A DNA stretch of 11,298 nt from Desulfonatronum sp. (GTDB taxonomy: Bacteria; Desulfobacterota; Desulfovibrionia; Desulfovibrionales; Desulfonatronaceae): positions 1-11,298 of the forward strand of contig SKYX01000255.1 of the NCBI GenBank assembly GCA_007127655.1. The letters are read 5' to 3'. Position numbers and translations under genes: made by a program. The first letter of the stretch is position 1. Every line of letters starts with the position of its first letter. Positions 1 through 7,880 of this stretch are shown piece after piece. Below the pieces are notes generated by a model. That model saw only the letters and a program-made list of their open reading frames with translations, was not told where the DNA came from and ran no database searches.

Positions 1-3
1 AAT

Positions 4-53
4 GGTAGAACAGGCATCCTGCCTGTCCGTGCAGGCAAGATGCCTGCACTACC
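4..53. repeat. Dispersed-type inverted repeat (REP-like hairpin)
   Basis: Two 22-base arms (4-25 and 32-53) are inverted copies of each other with three mismatches and a 6-base loop. The core arm caggcatcctgcctg pairs with caggcaagatgcctg with one mismatch. The 'caggcat..tgcctg' sequence resembles short palindromes scattered between genes in many unrelated bacteria; that is from general knowledge, and copy number in this genome cannot be seen here. It lies at the very edge of the window, directly upstream of an ORF tail. Confidence 0.7.
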
Positions 54-55
54 AA

Positions 56-250
56 ATTCAAAAACGGTATTTCAGTAACAGCCACGTCCCTTACGAGAAT
101 TTTTTCCTAGTCGAACGGTTCTTTCAAATATGGGATGAACTGTACAAGGAGTTCCTCACAATCTGGACTCCTACCTTGGAAAGTGAAATCGTTGCCTGGG
201 CAGAACGGTTAGCGCCGGGTAAGCAAGGCAAAGACGAGCATTCGGGATAA
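56..250 (+). pseudogene. Unrecognised ORF tail next to a repeat
   Basis: An open frame continues from the inverted repeat to a TAA at 248-250. The 65 or so residues after the repeat look protein-like: several aromatic and acidic residues in an amphipathic pattern (ENFFLVERFFQIWDELYKEF) and a lysine-rich C-terminus. I do not recognise the family. The only upstream part of the frame is the repeat itself, so this may be the 3' end of a gene whose front was lost or lies outside the window. It ends 44 bases before the SRAP-like start codon. It could equally be chance coding; confidence is low. Confidence 0.25.
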
Positions 251-294
251 GGCAAGGCTCTGATTATCAAAACCTTGCAAACCAGGAGACGCCA

Positions 295-528
295 ATGTGT
301 GGTCGCTTTACATTTGCGGGAATGACTTGTTTTCCATGTCGCTTCCGAATCACTCATACCCGCGCAGGCGGGTATCCAGGGCGCATTTTCTCGGATGAGC
401 TGAATGATTACACCATCTCACACCTTCCCAAGGCCTCGGCGGATCACGTCGACGCGCACTCTTCCGGGGCCTGGGCGCGCATATCGGCGATGATCGTATT
501 CAGTTCCACGGCCATGCCTGCCATCTGA
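295..528 (+). pseudogene. Beheaded remnant of an SRAP (YedK/HMCES-type) gene
   Basis: The ORF starts with ATG after a clear ribosome binding site (AGGAG at 284-288, 6-base spacing) and begins MCGRFTFA. MCGRF is the near-invariant N-terminus of the SRAP/DUF159 family, in which Cys2, exposed after removal of Met1, makes a covalent link to abasic sites in single-stranded DNA. A full family member is about 200 residues or more. Here the resemblance stops after about 9 codons; the remaining residues show no SRAP motifs, read through a palindromic repeat (356-375) and run into the 3' end of the chemoreceptor gene on the other strand. I infer that the original gene was deleted or displaced, leaving its translation start. 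The ORF end at 528 is a chance stop. Confidence 0.55.
351..380. repeat. Dispersed-type palindrome (ACCCGC..GCGGGT)
   Basis: A perfect inverted repeat, atacccgc (356-363) and gcgggtat (368-375), has a 4-base loop. Flanking bases (cactc before, ccagg after) match the general look of the 'tcattcccgc..gcgggaatccag' short repeat found between genes in many bacteria; that resemblance is from memory. It lies shortly after the point where the SRAP-like gene loses similarity, so its insertion or recombination could have broken that gene. Confidence 0.6.
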
Positions 529-2036
529 GAAACGCTCTGGGCGGACTGGTTCATCACTTCGCTGGTTTCCGAGGCGATCCGGTTAATCTCGTCCACTCCG
601 CGATTGATCTCCTCGCTGGTGGCGGACTGCTGCTCAGCCGCGGTGGCGATGGACCGGACCTGGTCCGCGGCCTGCTCCGCCAAGCCGAGAATCTCCTGGA
701 GGGACCGCCCAGAGAGATTGGCCTGGGTGGTGGCGTTCTCGATGGCCCCCACGGCCTGATCCATACTCGAAATACTGTTCCGGGTGCCCTGCTGAATCGC
801 GGAAATGGCGTCGCCCACTTCCTTGGTCGCGTTCATGGTCTTCTCGGCCAGTTTACGCACCTCGTCGGCCACCACGGCGAACCCACGCCCGGCGTCCCCG
901 GCTCGGGCCGCCTCGATGGCCGCGTTCAAGGCCAACAAATTGGTCTGATCCGCGATATCCTCGATCACGTTCATGATCCGTCCGATCTGTTCAGCCTGCT
1001 GACCGAGCAGGCCCAAACTGGACCGCACTTCCGAGGACTGGGACTGCACCTTGGTGATGGCCGCCACGGACTCGTCTACAATCTTCGCCCCCTCCATGGC
1101 CTTAACCCTGGCTTGGTCGGAGGCCTCGGCGGCGCTGGAGGCGTTTCTGGCCACCTCCAGGACCGTGGCGTTCATTTCCTCCATGGCTGTTGCCGTTTCC
1201 GCAGTCCGAGACCGCTGCTCCTCCGCGCCCCCGCGGGCCTCCTCCACTTGGGTGGCCAATTCCGCGGCGGCCGCGGCCAAGGACTTGGACACCCCGGTGG
1301 CCTTGCCGGCCGCGGAAGAAATGATATCGTTCTGTTCGCACAGTTTGGCTTCGGAGGCTCGGATGTCGGACAAGTCCGTATAAATGCACAGAGCGCCCAT
1401 CAGTTGGCCTTCGATATCAAACAGCGGCGCGGCGTCAATATGGATGTTCCGCTTACCGCCCTTGCGTCCAGTGAACTCCACTTCCTTGCTGATGGAGCGA
1501 TTCTCCTTCATGGCTATCCCCAACACCGTCTGCCGCTTTTCCCCGTAAAAGAACATGGACACGTCCTGCCCGTAATAATCCTCGGGCTTGCCTTCATGCT
1601 CCAGCATTCTGATCAATCCCTGGTTGCCGTAAATGAAGACCTCGTTGGTGTCCGTGACCACAAAGGGCGTGACCATGCTGCGCATCACTCCTTTGGAGAG
1701 GCTGAGTTCATGCTTGAGATGGGTCAGCATGTCCCGCAAGCCGTCCTGACATTGCCCGAGCAGCCCGGAATCCGTGACATGCTCAGGCAGGCAGCCATAT
1801 TGCCCTGAGACGATGGCCTCGGAGCATGCCCGGTTGCTTCGCAGCACCGCGGTCAGCTTGGACAGGAATCCCCACATCAGTAACGCGATCACCACACACC
1901 CCGCGATGACCACGCTAAGAATCGTCCAGGTTGAAGCTTGGGCCAGGTGCAGGCCTACGGCAATAACGGGAACGGCCAAGGCGGCCCCAATCCCGGCCAG
2001 ACGAAACCCTTCCACGGATCGAACGGCATGCAGCAT
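444..2036 (-). CDS. Methyl-accepting chemotaxis protein with PAS domain
   Basis: Chemoreceptor that controls CheA kinase through CheW and so biases flagellar (or other motility) output. From the start at 2036 it is 530 residues: two hydrophobic helices at about 11-31 and 35-62 with almost no loop between them, a linker, a PAS domain at about 116-230, then a long helical signalling domain. The conserved hairpin tip is at about 356-400 ([20 protein letters not shown], then [15 protein letters not shown]). The near absence of a periplasmic domain implies that the signal is sensed in the cytoplasm by PAS; the ligand or cofactor cannot be told. No C-terminal NWETF-type CheR tether is present (it ends EECAST). 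I chose ATG 2036 because AAGGAG sits 6 bases upstream. A TTG at 2141 with GGAGG 9 bases upstream would add 35 residues, but that stretch includes rare-looking codons (ata, cta, agg) and a promoter-like sequence. Confidence 0.93.
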   Translation of the reverse strand: MLHAVRSVEGFRLAGIGAALAVPVIAVGLHLAQASTWTILSVVIAGCVVIALLMWGFLSKLTAVLRSNRACSEAIVSGQYGCLPEHVTDSGLLGQCQDGLRDMLTHLKHELSLSKGVMRSMVTPFVVTDTNEVFIYGNQGLIRMLEHEGKPEDYYGQDVSMFFYGEKRQTVLGIAMKENRSISKEVEFTGRKGGKRNIHIDAAPLFDIEGQLMGALCIYTDLSDIRASEAKLCEQNDIISSAAGKATGVSKSLAAAAAELATQVEEARGGAEEQRSRTAETATAMEEMNATVLEVARNASSAAEASDQARVKAMEGAKIVDESVAAITKVQSQSSEVRSSLGLLGQQAEQIGRIMNVIEDIADQTNLLALNAAIEAARAGDAGRGFAVVADEVRKLAEKTMNATKEVGDAISAIQQGTRNSISSMDQAVGAIENATTQANLSGRSLQEILGLAEQAADQVRSIATAAEQQSATSEEINRGVDEINRIASETSEVMNQSAQSVSQMAGMAVELNTIIADMRAQAPEECAST

Positions 2037-2112
2037 GCTCAGCTCCTTATCTTCTATGGTGATAAACACGCCCGGTGTTTCGTCTTCGACGGCGGGCTGA
2101 TCTTCACGCCTT

Positions 2113-2141
2113 AGTATAGCAGTTTCGAAGAAAATGAACAA
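2113..2141 (-). promoter_or_regulatory. Candidate sigma-70 promoter for the chemoreceptor gene
   Basis: On the minus strand, TTGTTC (2141-2136) and TATACT (2118-2113) are separated by exactly 17 bases; TATACT matches the -10 consensus at five of six positions, TTGTTC the -35 at three. Transcription would begin near 2106, giving a leader of about 70 bases before the ATG at 2036. The boxes lie inside the alternative TTG-start reading frame, which supports the shorter protein. No experimental support. Confidence 0.4.
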
Positions 2142-2204
2142 AAATCACACCTCCCCGGCAAAAGCAAGCCTCAAAGCGGAGTTGAGCTTTCTCTTCGATC
2201 TCTC

Positions 2205-2230
2205 CCTTTGAGCTCTTCCTTTGAGCTCTC
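2205..2230. repeat. Two-copy 13-base tandem repeat
   Basis: cctttgagctctt (2205-2217) is followed directly by cctttgagctctc (2218-2230), identical except for the last base. It sits in the spacer between the divergent chemoreceptor and xseB genes. Two copies of a possible binding site or simple slippage are both possible; nothing else indicates a role. Confidence 0.6.
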
Positions 2231-2357
2231 CCGGCACCACACGTCTTTCCCCTTGAGTGTTCGGCCACCCGCTGGTATTGCCAACGACAACCACGGGCCG
2301 CCGCGCCTCAAAGATATCGTTTCCATCCGGACCGACGGAACCATCCAAGGAAAAAAC

Positions 2358-2639
2358 ATGTCACCGAAAAAAAAGGAACCGGGCTTTGACGCCAGGCTGT
2401 CCGAGCTGCAAGGCATCGTGGCCCGCCTGGAGAACGAGGACCTGCCGTTGGAAGCCGGGGTCGCCTTGTTCAAGGAAGGCGTCGTGCTGGCCAAGACCTG
2501 CCGCAAGCAGTTGGCATCGGCCAAGAATGACGTCATGGTCCTGTCCCAGGGTCTGCTGGAGCCCTTTGACCAGGAAGATCTCGCCGCAAGCCCGCAACCC
2601 GGTGAATCGGAGAACAACGATGAAGTCATATCTTTCTGA
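2358..2639 (+). CDS. xseB: Exodeoxyribonuclease VII small subunit
   Basis: Small subunit of exonuclease VII, which with XseA degrades single-stranded DNA to oligonucleotides. The 93-residue product has the family's typical size and pattern: FDARLSELQGIVARLENEDLPLEAGVALFKEGVVLAKTC in pieces, that is the helical 'LEALEXIVxxLExGxLxLExSxxxFExGxxLxxxC' signature at about residues 10-48. ATG 2358 has AAGGAA 5 bases upstream; the frame is open further upstream, but without a comparable start. The gene overlaps ispA by 20 bases in another frame, so the two are probably translationally coupled. xseB-ispA-dxs is a long-known bacterial gene order. xseA is not in this window. A weak TTGAGT (2253-2258) with TATTGC 17 bases on is the only promoter-like pair I saw upstream. 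Confidence 0.93.
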   Translation: MSPKKKEPGFDARLSELQGIVARLENEDLPLEAGVALFKEGVVLAKTCRKQLASAKNDVMVLSQGLLEPFDQEDLAASPQPGESENNDEVISF

Positions 2640-3519
2640 ACTGGGACGCGAGGTGGATCGCTACCTCGCCGCGTGCCTCAAGCGCCCCGGCGTGCCGGAG
2701 CCGCTTCTTCAGGCCATGGAATACAGCCTGCTGGCCGGAGGCAAGCGGCTGCGCCCGGTTTTGTGCCTGGTTTGGGCGGAAATGGTCGGCGAACCCCGGG
2801 CTCACGTCTTGCCTGCGGCCGCGGCCCTGGAGTGCATCCATACCTACTCGTTGATCCACGACGATCTGCCGGCCATGGATGACGACGATCTGCGCCGGGG
2901 CAAGCCTTCCAACCACAAGCGCTTCGGGGAAGCTCTGGCCATCCTGGCCGGAGACGCGCTGCTCACCGAAGCCTTCGGCCTGCTCTTTACCTGCGCTGTC
3001 CCGGCCGAACGGATGCTCGCCGCCGGTCGGGAACTGGCCAAGGCCGCCGGTGCTGCCGGGATGGTCGGGGGACAGGTTCTGGACATGCAATGGACCGGCG
3101 GCACGGCCACGGTGGAGGACCTCTCCCGGATGCAGGAACTCAAGACCGGGGCCATGATCCGCGCTTCCTGCGTCTGCGGGGCGCTCCTGGGCGGAGCCGC
3201 GGAGGCGGATTTGGCCCGGGCCGCGGACTACGGGACGCACATCGGCCGAGCCTTTCAGATCACGGACGATATTTTGGACGTCATCGGCGATCAAGCCGTC
3301 CTGGGCAAGCCCGTGGGCAGCGACCAGGGCCTGGGCAAAGTCACCTACCCCGCCCTGATCGGCCTGGAAGCCAGCCGTGACTTGGCCCGCTTGCATACGG
3401 ACCAGGCCCTCGCCGCCCTGACCGTGTTTTCGGACGCGCCGGACATATCTGACCTCACGCGCCGCCACGCCTGGTTCCTGCGGGAACTGGCCGAGTACAT
3501 CCTGACCCGGGCGGCCTGA
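2620..3519 (+). CDS. ispA: Farnesyl diphosphate synthase (polyprenyl synthetase)
   Basis: Condenses dimethylallyl and isopentenyl diphosphates to geranyl and farnesyl diphosphate in the cytosol, the branch point to quinones, undecaprenyl carriers and other isoprenoids. The 299-residue protein has GGKRLRP (40-46, diphosphate binding), the first aspartate-rich motif DDLPAMDDDDLRRGK (81-95) with the two-residue insert of bacterial short-chain synthases, the second aspartate-rich motif DDILD (216-220), and GKVTYPALIGLE (239-250). YSLIH just before the first motif is as in E. coli IspA, which favours a C15 product. GGAG at 2609-2612 stands 7 bases before ATG 2620, inside xseB. Two CCCGGG hexamers (3506-3511 and 3520-3525) could form a hairpin over the stop codon, but there is no T run, so I do not call a terminator. 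Confidence 0.95.
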   Translation: MKSYLSELGREVDRYLAACLKRPGVPEPLLQAMEYSLLAGGKRLRPVLCLVWAEMVGEPRAHVLPAAAALECIHTYSLIHDDLPAMDDDDLRRGKPSNHKRFGEALAILAGDALLTEAFGLLFTCAVPAERMLAAGRELAKAAGAAGMVGGQVLDMQWTGGTATVEDLSRMQELKTGAMIRASCVCGALLGGAAEADLARAADYGTHIGRAFQITDDILDVIGDQAVLGKPVGSDQGLGKVTYPALIGLEASRDLARLHTDQALAALTVFSDAPDISDLTRRHAWFLRELAEYILTRAA

Positions 3520-3617
3520 CCCGGGAGACTTGCCCAGGTGTATTGCCGTTTGCCGATTCCCTCTTGACCGGGTATCCTTTTTCAGCCACCAAAGCCCATC
3601 TTCGCACAGGCCGAACC

Positions 3618-5666
3618 ATGTCCAGCCATTCCAACGCCACGTTCATGCCCAGGGAGGCAGCTCCATTGCAACAGCCCGCCAATGAAACCAGCGCCAGCCC
3701 GCGCGATGCGATTCCGCACGCGCCGGCCCATGCCCGCAAACGAACCGAGATTCCTGACGGGCATGCCCTGTTTTCCGCCATCAATCATCCCAAGGACATT
3801 AACGAACTGAACATCGCCCAGTTGGAAGCCGTGGCCCGGGAGGTCCGCCGGACGATCATCTCCACGGTTTCAGCCAACGGAGGGCATCTGGCTCCGTCCC
3901 TGGGCGTGACTGACCTGACCCTGGCCCTGCTCAAGGTGTTCAACCCGGAACATGATCGGCTGGTCTGGGATGTGGGCCACCAAGCCTACGCCTACAAAAT
4001 CTTGACCGGCCGCCGGGAAATTTTCCATACCCTGCGCACCATGGGCGGGATCAGCGGTTTCCCGCGCATGGCCGAAAGTCCCTTCGACCATTTCGGTGTT
4101 GGGCACTCCAGCACCTCCATCTCCGCGGCCCTGGGCATGGCCATTGCCCGCGACCTGGCCGGCGAGGACCATACCGTGGCCGCCATCATCGGCGACGGCT
4201 CCATGACCGCCGGCTTGGCCTACGAGGGCCTGAACCAGGCCGGCGACCTGGGAGTGAACCTGACCGTGGTGCTCAACGACAACGAGATGTCCATCTCCCG
4301 CAACGTCGGGGCCTTGTCCTCCTTTCTCAGCCGCAAGCTCTCCAAGCGCTGGGTGCAGCGCTTCAAGCAGCAGATGGAATCCTGGATGCGCCAAGTCCCT
4401 CGATTCGGAGACGACCTGGCCAACTACGCCAAGCTCAGTGAATCCTCCTTCAAGGGGTTCTTCACGCCGGGAATGATTTTTGAAGCCTTCAAGTTCAACT
4501 ACATCGGCCCGATCAATGGGCACAGCATGCTGGACATGGTGGACGTTTTCCAGCAAGTCCGGGAACTGGAAGGCCCGGTCCTGGTCCATGTGCTGACCAC
4601 CAAGGGCAAGGGCTACGCTCCGGCGGAAAACAACCCCACCTATTTTCACGGCGTGGGCTGCTTCGTGCCGGAAACCGGGGAAGCCAAGAAGATTTCCGCC
4701 TGCCTGCCGCCCTACACGGAAATCTTTGGGCGGACCTTGGTGGACCTGGCCGCGAAAAACGACAAGATCGTGGCCATCACCGCGGCCATGCCCGAAGGCA
4801 CCGGGCTGAACTATTTCGCGGACGCTTATCCGGATCGCTTCTTCGACGTGGGCATCTGCGAGCAGCATGCCGTGACCATGGCCGCCGGGCTGGCTTCCCA
4901 GGGCTACAGGCCGGTGGTGGCGGTCTACTCCACCTTTCTGCAGCGCTCCTACGACCAGGTGGTCCACGACGTCTGCCTCCAGAACCTGCCGGTGACCCTC
5001 TGCCTGGACCGGGCCGGGCTGGTGGGCGAGGACGGAGCGACTCACCACGGGACCTTCGATGTTTCCTTTCTGCGCCACATCCCCAACCTGCTGTTCATGG
5101 CCCCGAAGGATGAGGCGGAACTGCAACGCATGCTGGTCACGGCCTTGACCCACCCCGGCCCGGCCGCCATTCGCTACCCCCGGGGCGTGGGCGTGGGCGC
5201 GCCGTTCCAGGACGACCCGTCACCGCTCCCCCTGGCCCAGGGCGAAACCCTGCGCAACGGAGGGGACGCGGTGGTCGTGGCCCTGGGCAGCCGGGTGCAT
5301 CCCGCTCTGGAAGCCGCCGAGGAATTGGCCAAGGAAACAGGTCGCGAGGTCGCCGTGTTCAACACCCGGTTCATCAAGCCGCTGCCCAAAGCCCAATTGC
5401 TGGAACTGGCCCAAACGCACTCCCGAATACTGATCGTGGAAGAAAACGTGGTGGCCGGAGGATTCGGGTCCGCCGTGCTGGAGCTGTTCGCGGCCCAAGG
5501 CGTGCTCCGCGGCCAGCGCATTCGCCTTCTGGGCATCCCGGACGCCTTCGTGGAACACGGTCCGCAGCGAATGCTGCGCAAGCAACTCGGCCTGGACAAA
5601 ACCGGGATCAAGGACGCGCTGGACGAGCTCTTTGCAGCCGCACCTCTGCGTCAAAGGGAAAGCTGA
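3618..5666 (+). CDS. dxs: 1-deoxy-D-xylulose-5-phosphate synthase
   Basis: Thiamine diphosphate enzyme that joins pyruvate and glyceraldehyde-3-phosphate to DXP with loss of CO2: the first step of the MEP isoprenoid pathway and a precursor step for thiamine and pyridoxal phosphate. Numbering from ATG 3618 (682 residues): GGH at 88-90 (active-site His), the diphosphate-binding GDGSMTAG (192-199) ending at NDN (220-222), VGICEQHAV with the catalytic Glu at 415, then YSTFLQRSYDQV and DRAGLVGEDGATHHG, all standard Dxs motifs. Family members are usually about 620-640 residues; here conserved sequence starts only near residue 50, after an Ala/Pro-rich segment. The ATG has only a weak AGG upstream; an in-frame TTG at 3666 with GGGAGG (3652-3657) 8 bases before it would shorten the extension by 16 residues. 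It follows ispA after 98 bases and is probably in the same transcript. Confidence 0.96.
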   Translation: MSSHSNATFMPREAAPLQQPANETSASPRDAIPHAPAHARKRTEIPDGHALFSAINHPKDINELNIAQLEAVAREVRRTIISTVSANGGHLAPSLGVTDLTLALLKVFNPEHDRLVWDVGHQAYAYKILTGRREIFHTLRTMGGISGFPRMAESPFDHFGVGHSSTSISAALGMAIARDLAGEDHTVAAIIGDGSMTAGLAYEGLNQAGDLGVNLTVVLNDNEMSISRNVGALSSFLSRKLSKRWVQRFKQQMESWMRQVPRFGDDLANYAKLSESSFKGFFTPGMIFEAFKFNYIGPINGHSMLDMVDVFQQVRELEGPVLVHVLTTKGKGYAPAENNPTYFHGVGCFVPETGEAKKISACLPPYTEIFGRTLVDLAAKNDKIVAITAAMPEGTGLNYFADAYPDRFFDVGICEQHAVTMAAGLASQGYRPVVAVYSTFLQRSYDQVVHDVCLQNLPVTLCLDRAGLVGEDGATHHGTFDVSFLRHIPNLLFMAPKDEAELQRMLVTALTHPGPAAIRYPRGVGVGAPFQDDPSPLPLAQGETLRNGGDAVVVALGSRVHPALEAAEELAKETGREVAVFNTRFIKPLPKAQLLELAQTHSRILIVEENVVAGGFGSAVLELFAAQGVLRGQRIRLLGIPDAFVEHGPQRMLRKQLGLDKTGIKDALDELFAAAPLRQRES

Positions 5667-5679
5667 CTCGACGGAGCGC

Positions 5680-5880
5680 ATGTCCAAATTCCTGATCCTG
5701 ATCACCGTCTTTCTCATCGTCACCGGCTTGTTCCGGCCGCTGCTCCGAAAACTCCGACTGGGCAGGCTTCCCGGCGATTTTCTGATTCAGCGAGGCGATT
5801 TTCGGCTCTACCTGCCCGTGACCAGTTCCATCGTGGTCGGCTTGGCCCTGATCATTCTGATTTGGCTGTTTCGTCACTGA
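5680..5880 (+). CDS. DUF2905 small membrane protein
   Basis: A 66-residue protein with two membrane segments (about 4-20 and 47-64) joined by a short, basic loop. The loop motif LGRLPGD (27-33), followed by an RGDFRLYLP segment and a terminal IIWLF-type end, is the signature of DUF2905. The family is widespread in bacteria and its function is unknown. ATG 5680 is 13 bases after the dxs stop; a GGAG is only 3 bases upstream, so translation may rely on ribosomes finishing dxs. A start 48 bases further upstream exists within dxs but would add residues not typical of the family. Probably co-transcribed with dxs and zwf; the neighbourhood does not explain its job. Confidence 0.85.
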   Translation: MSKFLILITVFLIVTGLFRPLLRKLRLGRLPGDFLIQRGDFRLYLPVTSSIVVGLALIILIWLFRH

Positions 5881-5935
5881 CCAATCCCCGGCCCAACGCC
5901 GCGCCCTCGACCCAACGCCAACCGGGAGCACTCCG

Positions 5936-7522
5936 ATGACCACACAAGACCTTCGGGACCTGTTCGTCCAAACCTCCGTCCAGCCGGATTCCCGGACAAC
6001 CGTCACCATGCCCGATCCCACCCGCGGCACCGGTCGCCACCTGCCCCCGTGCATTATCGTCGTGTTCGGCGCATCCGGCGACCTGGCCATGCGCAAACTT
6101 TTTCCAGCGTTGTACCACCTCAACGACAGAGGCCACCTTCCGGATCATTTCGCCATTATTGGATGCAGCCGGACCGAGTTCGACGATCCAGGATTTCGCG
6201 AGCAAGTCCAAGAATCCCTGCCTTCTCCGGACAACGGTGACCAGGACCGCCGCAAGGCCTTTTTGCGATCCATCTGCTACCAGCAACTGCAATACGACAA
6301 TCCGGACGACTACACGGCCCTGAGTCGCCGTCTCGAATCAGTGAGTGGTTTTTTCGGCACCCAGGGCAATACGCTGTTCTACCTGGCCGTTCCCCCACAA
6401 CTCTACCCGGAGATATCCACCCGTCTCGGTGAAAGCGGCTTGGCCCAGGAAAAGGACAGGACCCATGAATGGTCCAGGATCGTCCTGGAAAAACCCTTTG
6501 GGCACGACCTGGAATCAGCCAAAAAACTCAACGACGTTTTACACAGGCACTTTGAGGAACATCAGGTCTTTCGCATCGATCACTACCTGGCCAAGGAAAC
6601 CGTGCAAAACGTGCTGATGTTCCGCTTTGCCAACACCATTTTCGAGCCGCTCTGGAACCGTAATTACATCGAATACGTGGGCATCACCGCCGCGGAAACC
6701 CTGGGCGTGGAGAAACGGGCCGGATACTACGAGCAGGCCGGGGTGCTCCGGGACATGTTTCAGAACCACATGATGCAACTGCTTTCCATGGTGGCCATGG
6801 AACCGCCAGCCCGGTTCCAGGACGAGCCGGTACGCGACGACAAGACCAAGCTTTTCCGCTCGCTGCGGCCTTTTGAACTCCAGGGCAAGTTCAACGACCT
6901 GGTCCTGGGTCAGTACGCCGCGGGCCGGATCGGTGACCAGGACGTACCCGGGTACCGGGACGAGGAGAATGTCGCCCCGGACTCCCTCACCCCCACCTAC
7001 ACCTTGCTTCGCTCCTACATCGACAACTGGCGCTGGCAGGGCGTACCGTTCTACATCTGCTCCGGCAAGCGCCTGGCCCAAAAAATGAGCCGGATCATCA
7101 TCCAGTTCAAGGACGTCCCCCACGCCATGTTCCGGCACATTCTCGGCGAGCAGATTTCCTCCAACCGTCTGGTCCTGGGCATCCAGCCGGACGAAGTGAT
7201 CAACCTCACCTTCCAGGCCAAGATTCCCGGAATGAACAACATCCTGCGCACCGTGACCATGAATTTTGACTACAACCAGGAAGGCAAGACGGTCATCAAG
7301 GACGCCTATGAAAAGGTGCTCATGGATTGCCTGCTGGGCGACCAGATGCTGTTCTGGCGTCAGGACGCGGTCCGACTCTGCTGGGCCTACCTCACCCCGA
7401 TCCTGGAACTGTGCGAATCCTGCGGAGACCGGGCCAAGCATCTCAACTTCTATCCCGCTGGAAGCTGGGGGCCGGAAGCCGCCGCCAAGATGTACCCTGA
7501 CTACCTCAAAGACCACGCATGA
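5936..7522 (+). CDS. zwf: Glucose-6-phosphate 1-dehydrogenase
   Basis: Oxidises glucose-6-phosphate to 6-phosphogluconolactone with NADP+ (or NAD+), entering the oxidative pentose phosphate route. The 528-residue protein carries the dinucleotide-binding GASGDLAMRKL (45-55), EKPFGHD (185-191) and the active-site RIDHYLAKETVQN (213-225) with its catalytic His. Late in the protein, the usual C-terminal GSWGP segment is present. It is somewhat longer than common family members because about 38 residues precede the Rossmann strand; ATG 5936 is supported by GGGAG at 5924-5928 with 7-base spacing, while the internal Met25 has no ribosome binding site. It lies 55 bases after the DUF2905 gene. No 6-phosphogluconolactonase or 6-phosphogluconate dehydrogenase gene follows; instead a minus-strand gene fragment converges at 18 bases. 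No clear terminator is visible at the junction. Confidence 0.96.
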   Translation: MTTQDLRDLFVQTSVQPDSRTTVTMPDPTRGTGRHLPPCIIVVFGASGDLAMRKLFPALYHLNDRGHLPDHFAIIGCSRTEFDDPGFREQVQESLPSPDNGDQDRRKAFLRSICYQQLQYDNPDDYTALSRRLESVSGFFGTQGNTLFYLAVPPQLYPEISTRLGESGLAQEKDRTHEWSRIVLEKPFGHDLESAKKLNDVLHRHFEEHQVFRIDHYLAKETVQNVLMFRFANTIFEPLWNRNYIEYVGITAAETLGVEKRAGYYEQAGVLRDMFQNHMMQLLSMVAMEPPARFQDEPVRDDKTKLFRSLRPFELQGKFNDLVLGQYAAGRIGDQDVPGYRDEENVAPDSLTPTYTLLRSYIDNWRWQGVPFYICSGKRLAQKMSRIIIQFKDVPHAMFRHILGEQISSNRLVLGIQPDEVINLTFQAKIPGMNNILRTVTMNFDYNQEGKTVIKDAYEKVLMDCLLGDQMLFWRQDAVRLCWAYLTPILELCESCGDRAKHLNFYPAGSWGPEAAAKMYPDYLKDHA

Positions 7523-7540
7523 CAGCAGTTTCAGGAATAA

Positions 7541-7880
7541 TTATCCCAAGCCGTCATCTTCCGCTTTCCATTCGCCCACATTGCGCTTCTGCGTGTCAAA
7601 GTTGATCCCCAGCAAGATGATCTGTTTGCCCAGGCCTCGATAGGCCTGGGCGTAGCCCTTGTCCTTGATCTGGGCCAGGGCCGTGTTCACGCTCTGATTG
7701 CACTTGAATTCGATGATGTAGATGCGCTCCCCAACGTGCATCACCAGATCGATCCGCCCGTCGCAGGTCAGCACCTCGCTACGGGCGTCCACGCCGGAGG
7801 CGCTGACCATCAGGTAGAACACCGTGTGGAAATAGGCTTCGTCGCGGTTGGTTTCCAGGGTGTAGGCGAGGTCTTTGAAG
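7541..7880 (-). pseudogene. Nuclease tail of an AAA-ATPase-like/PD-(D/E)XK protein
   Basis: About 113 codons resemble the C-terminal PD-(D/E)XK nuclease region (PF08011-type) usually fused behind an AAA-ATPase-like domain (PF09820-type) in proteins of about 500 residues. Visible parts in order: EAYFHTVFYL, RSEVLTCDGRIDLV (metal-binding Asp), then IYIIEFKCN (the E-x-K), KDKGYAQAYRG, ILLGINFD and RNVGEW, ending at a TAA. The ATPase part is missing: upstream of about 7880 the DNA belongs to a TumE-like toxin in another frame. The nuclease frame runs open to a possible start at 7993, but those 38 residues have no family resemblance. It could be expressed as a stub, but I judge it a remnant. A matching N-terminal piece of the same family lies 1.6 kb upstream (9469-9582). 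Confidence 0.65.

Noticed and set aside
1113..1808. Long plus-strand ORF of 231 codons opposite the chemoreceptor
   Set aside because: It is the antisense shadow of a clearly coding, GC-rich gene; no family resemblance and no supported start.
3506..3525. CCCGGG...CCCGGG hairpin over the ispA stop as a terminator
   Set aside because: No T run follows and dxs continues 98 bases later in the same direction, so termination here is not supported.
3870..5153. Minus-strand ORF of 427 codons opposite dxs
   Set aside because: It is an antisense shadow of dxs, rich in Gly, His and Val as expected from GC-rich codon bias, with no domain signature.
6539..7516. Minus-strand ORF of 325 codons opposite zwf
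   Set aside because: Antisense shadow of zwf; the zwf frame carries all the catalytic motifs.
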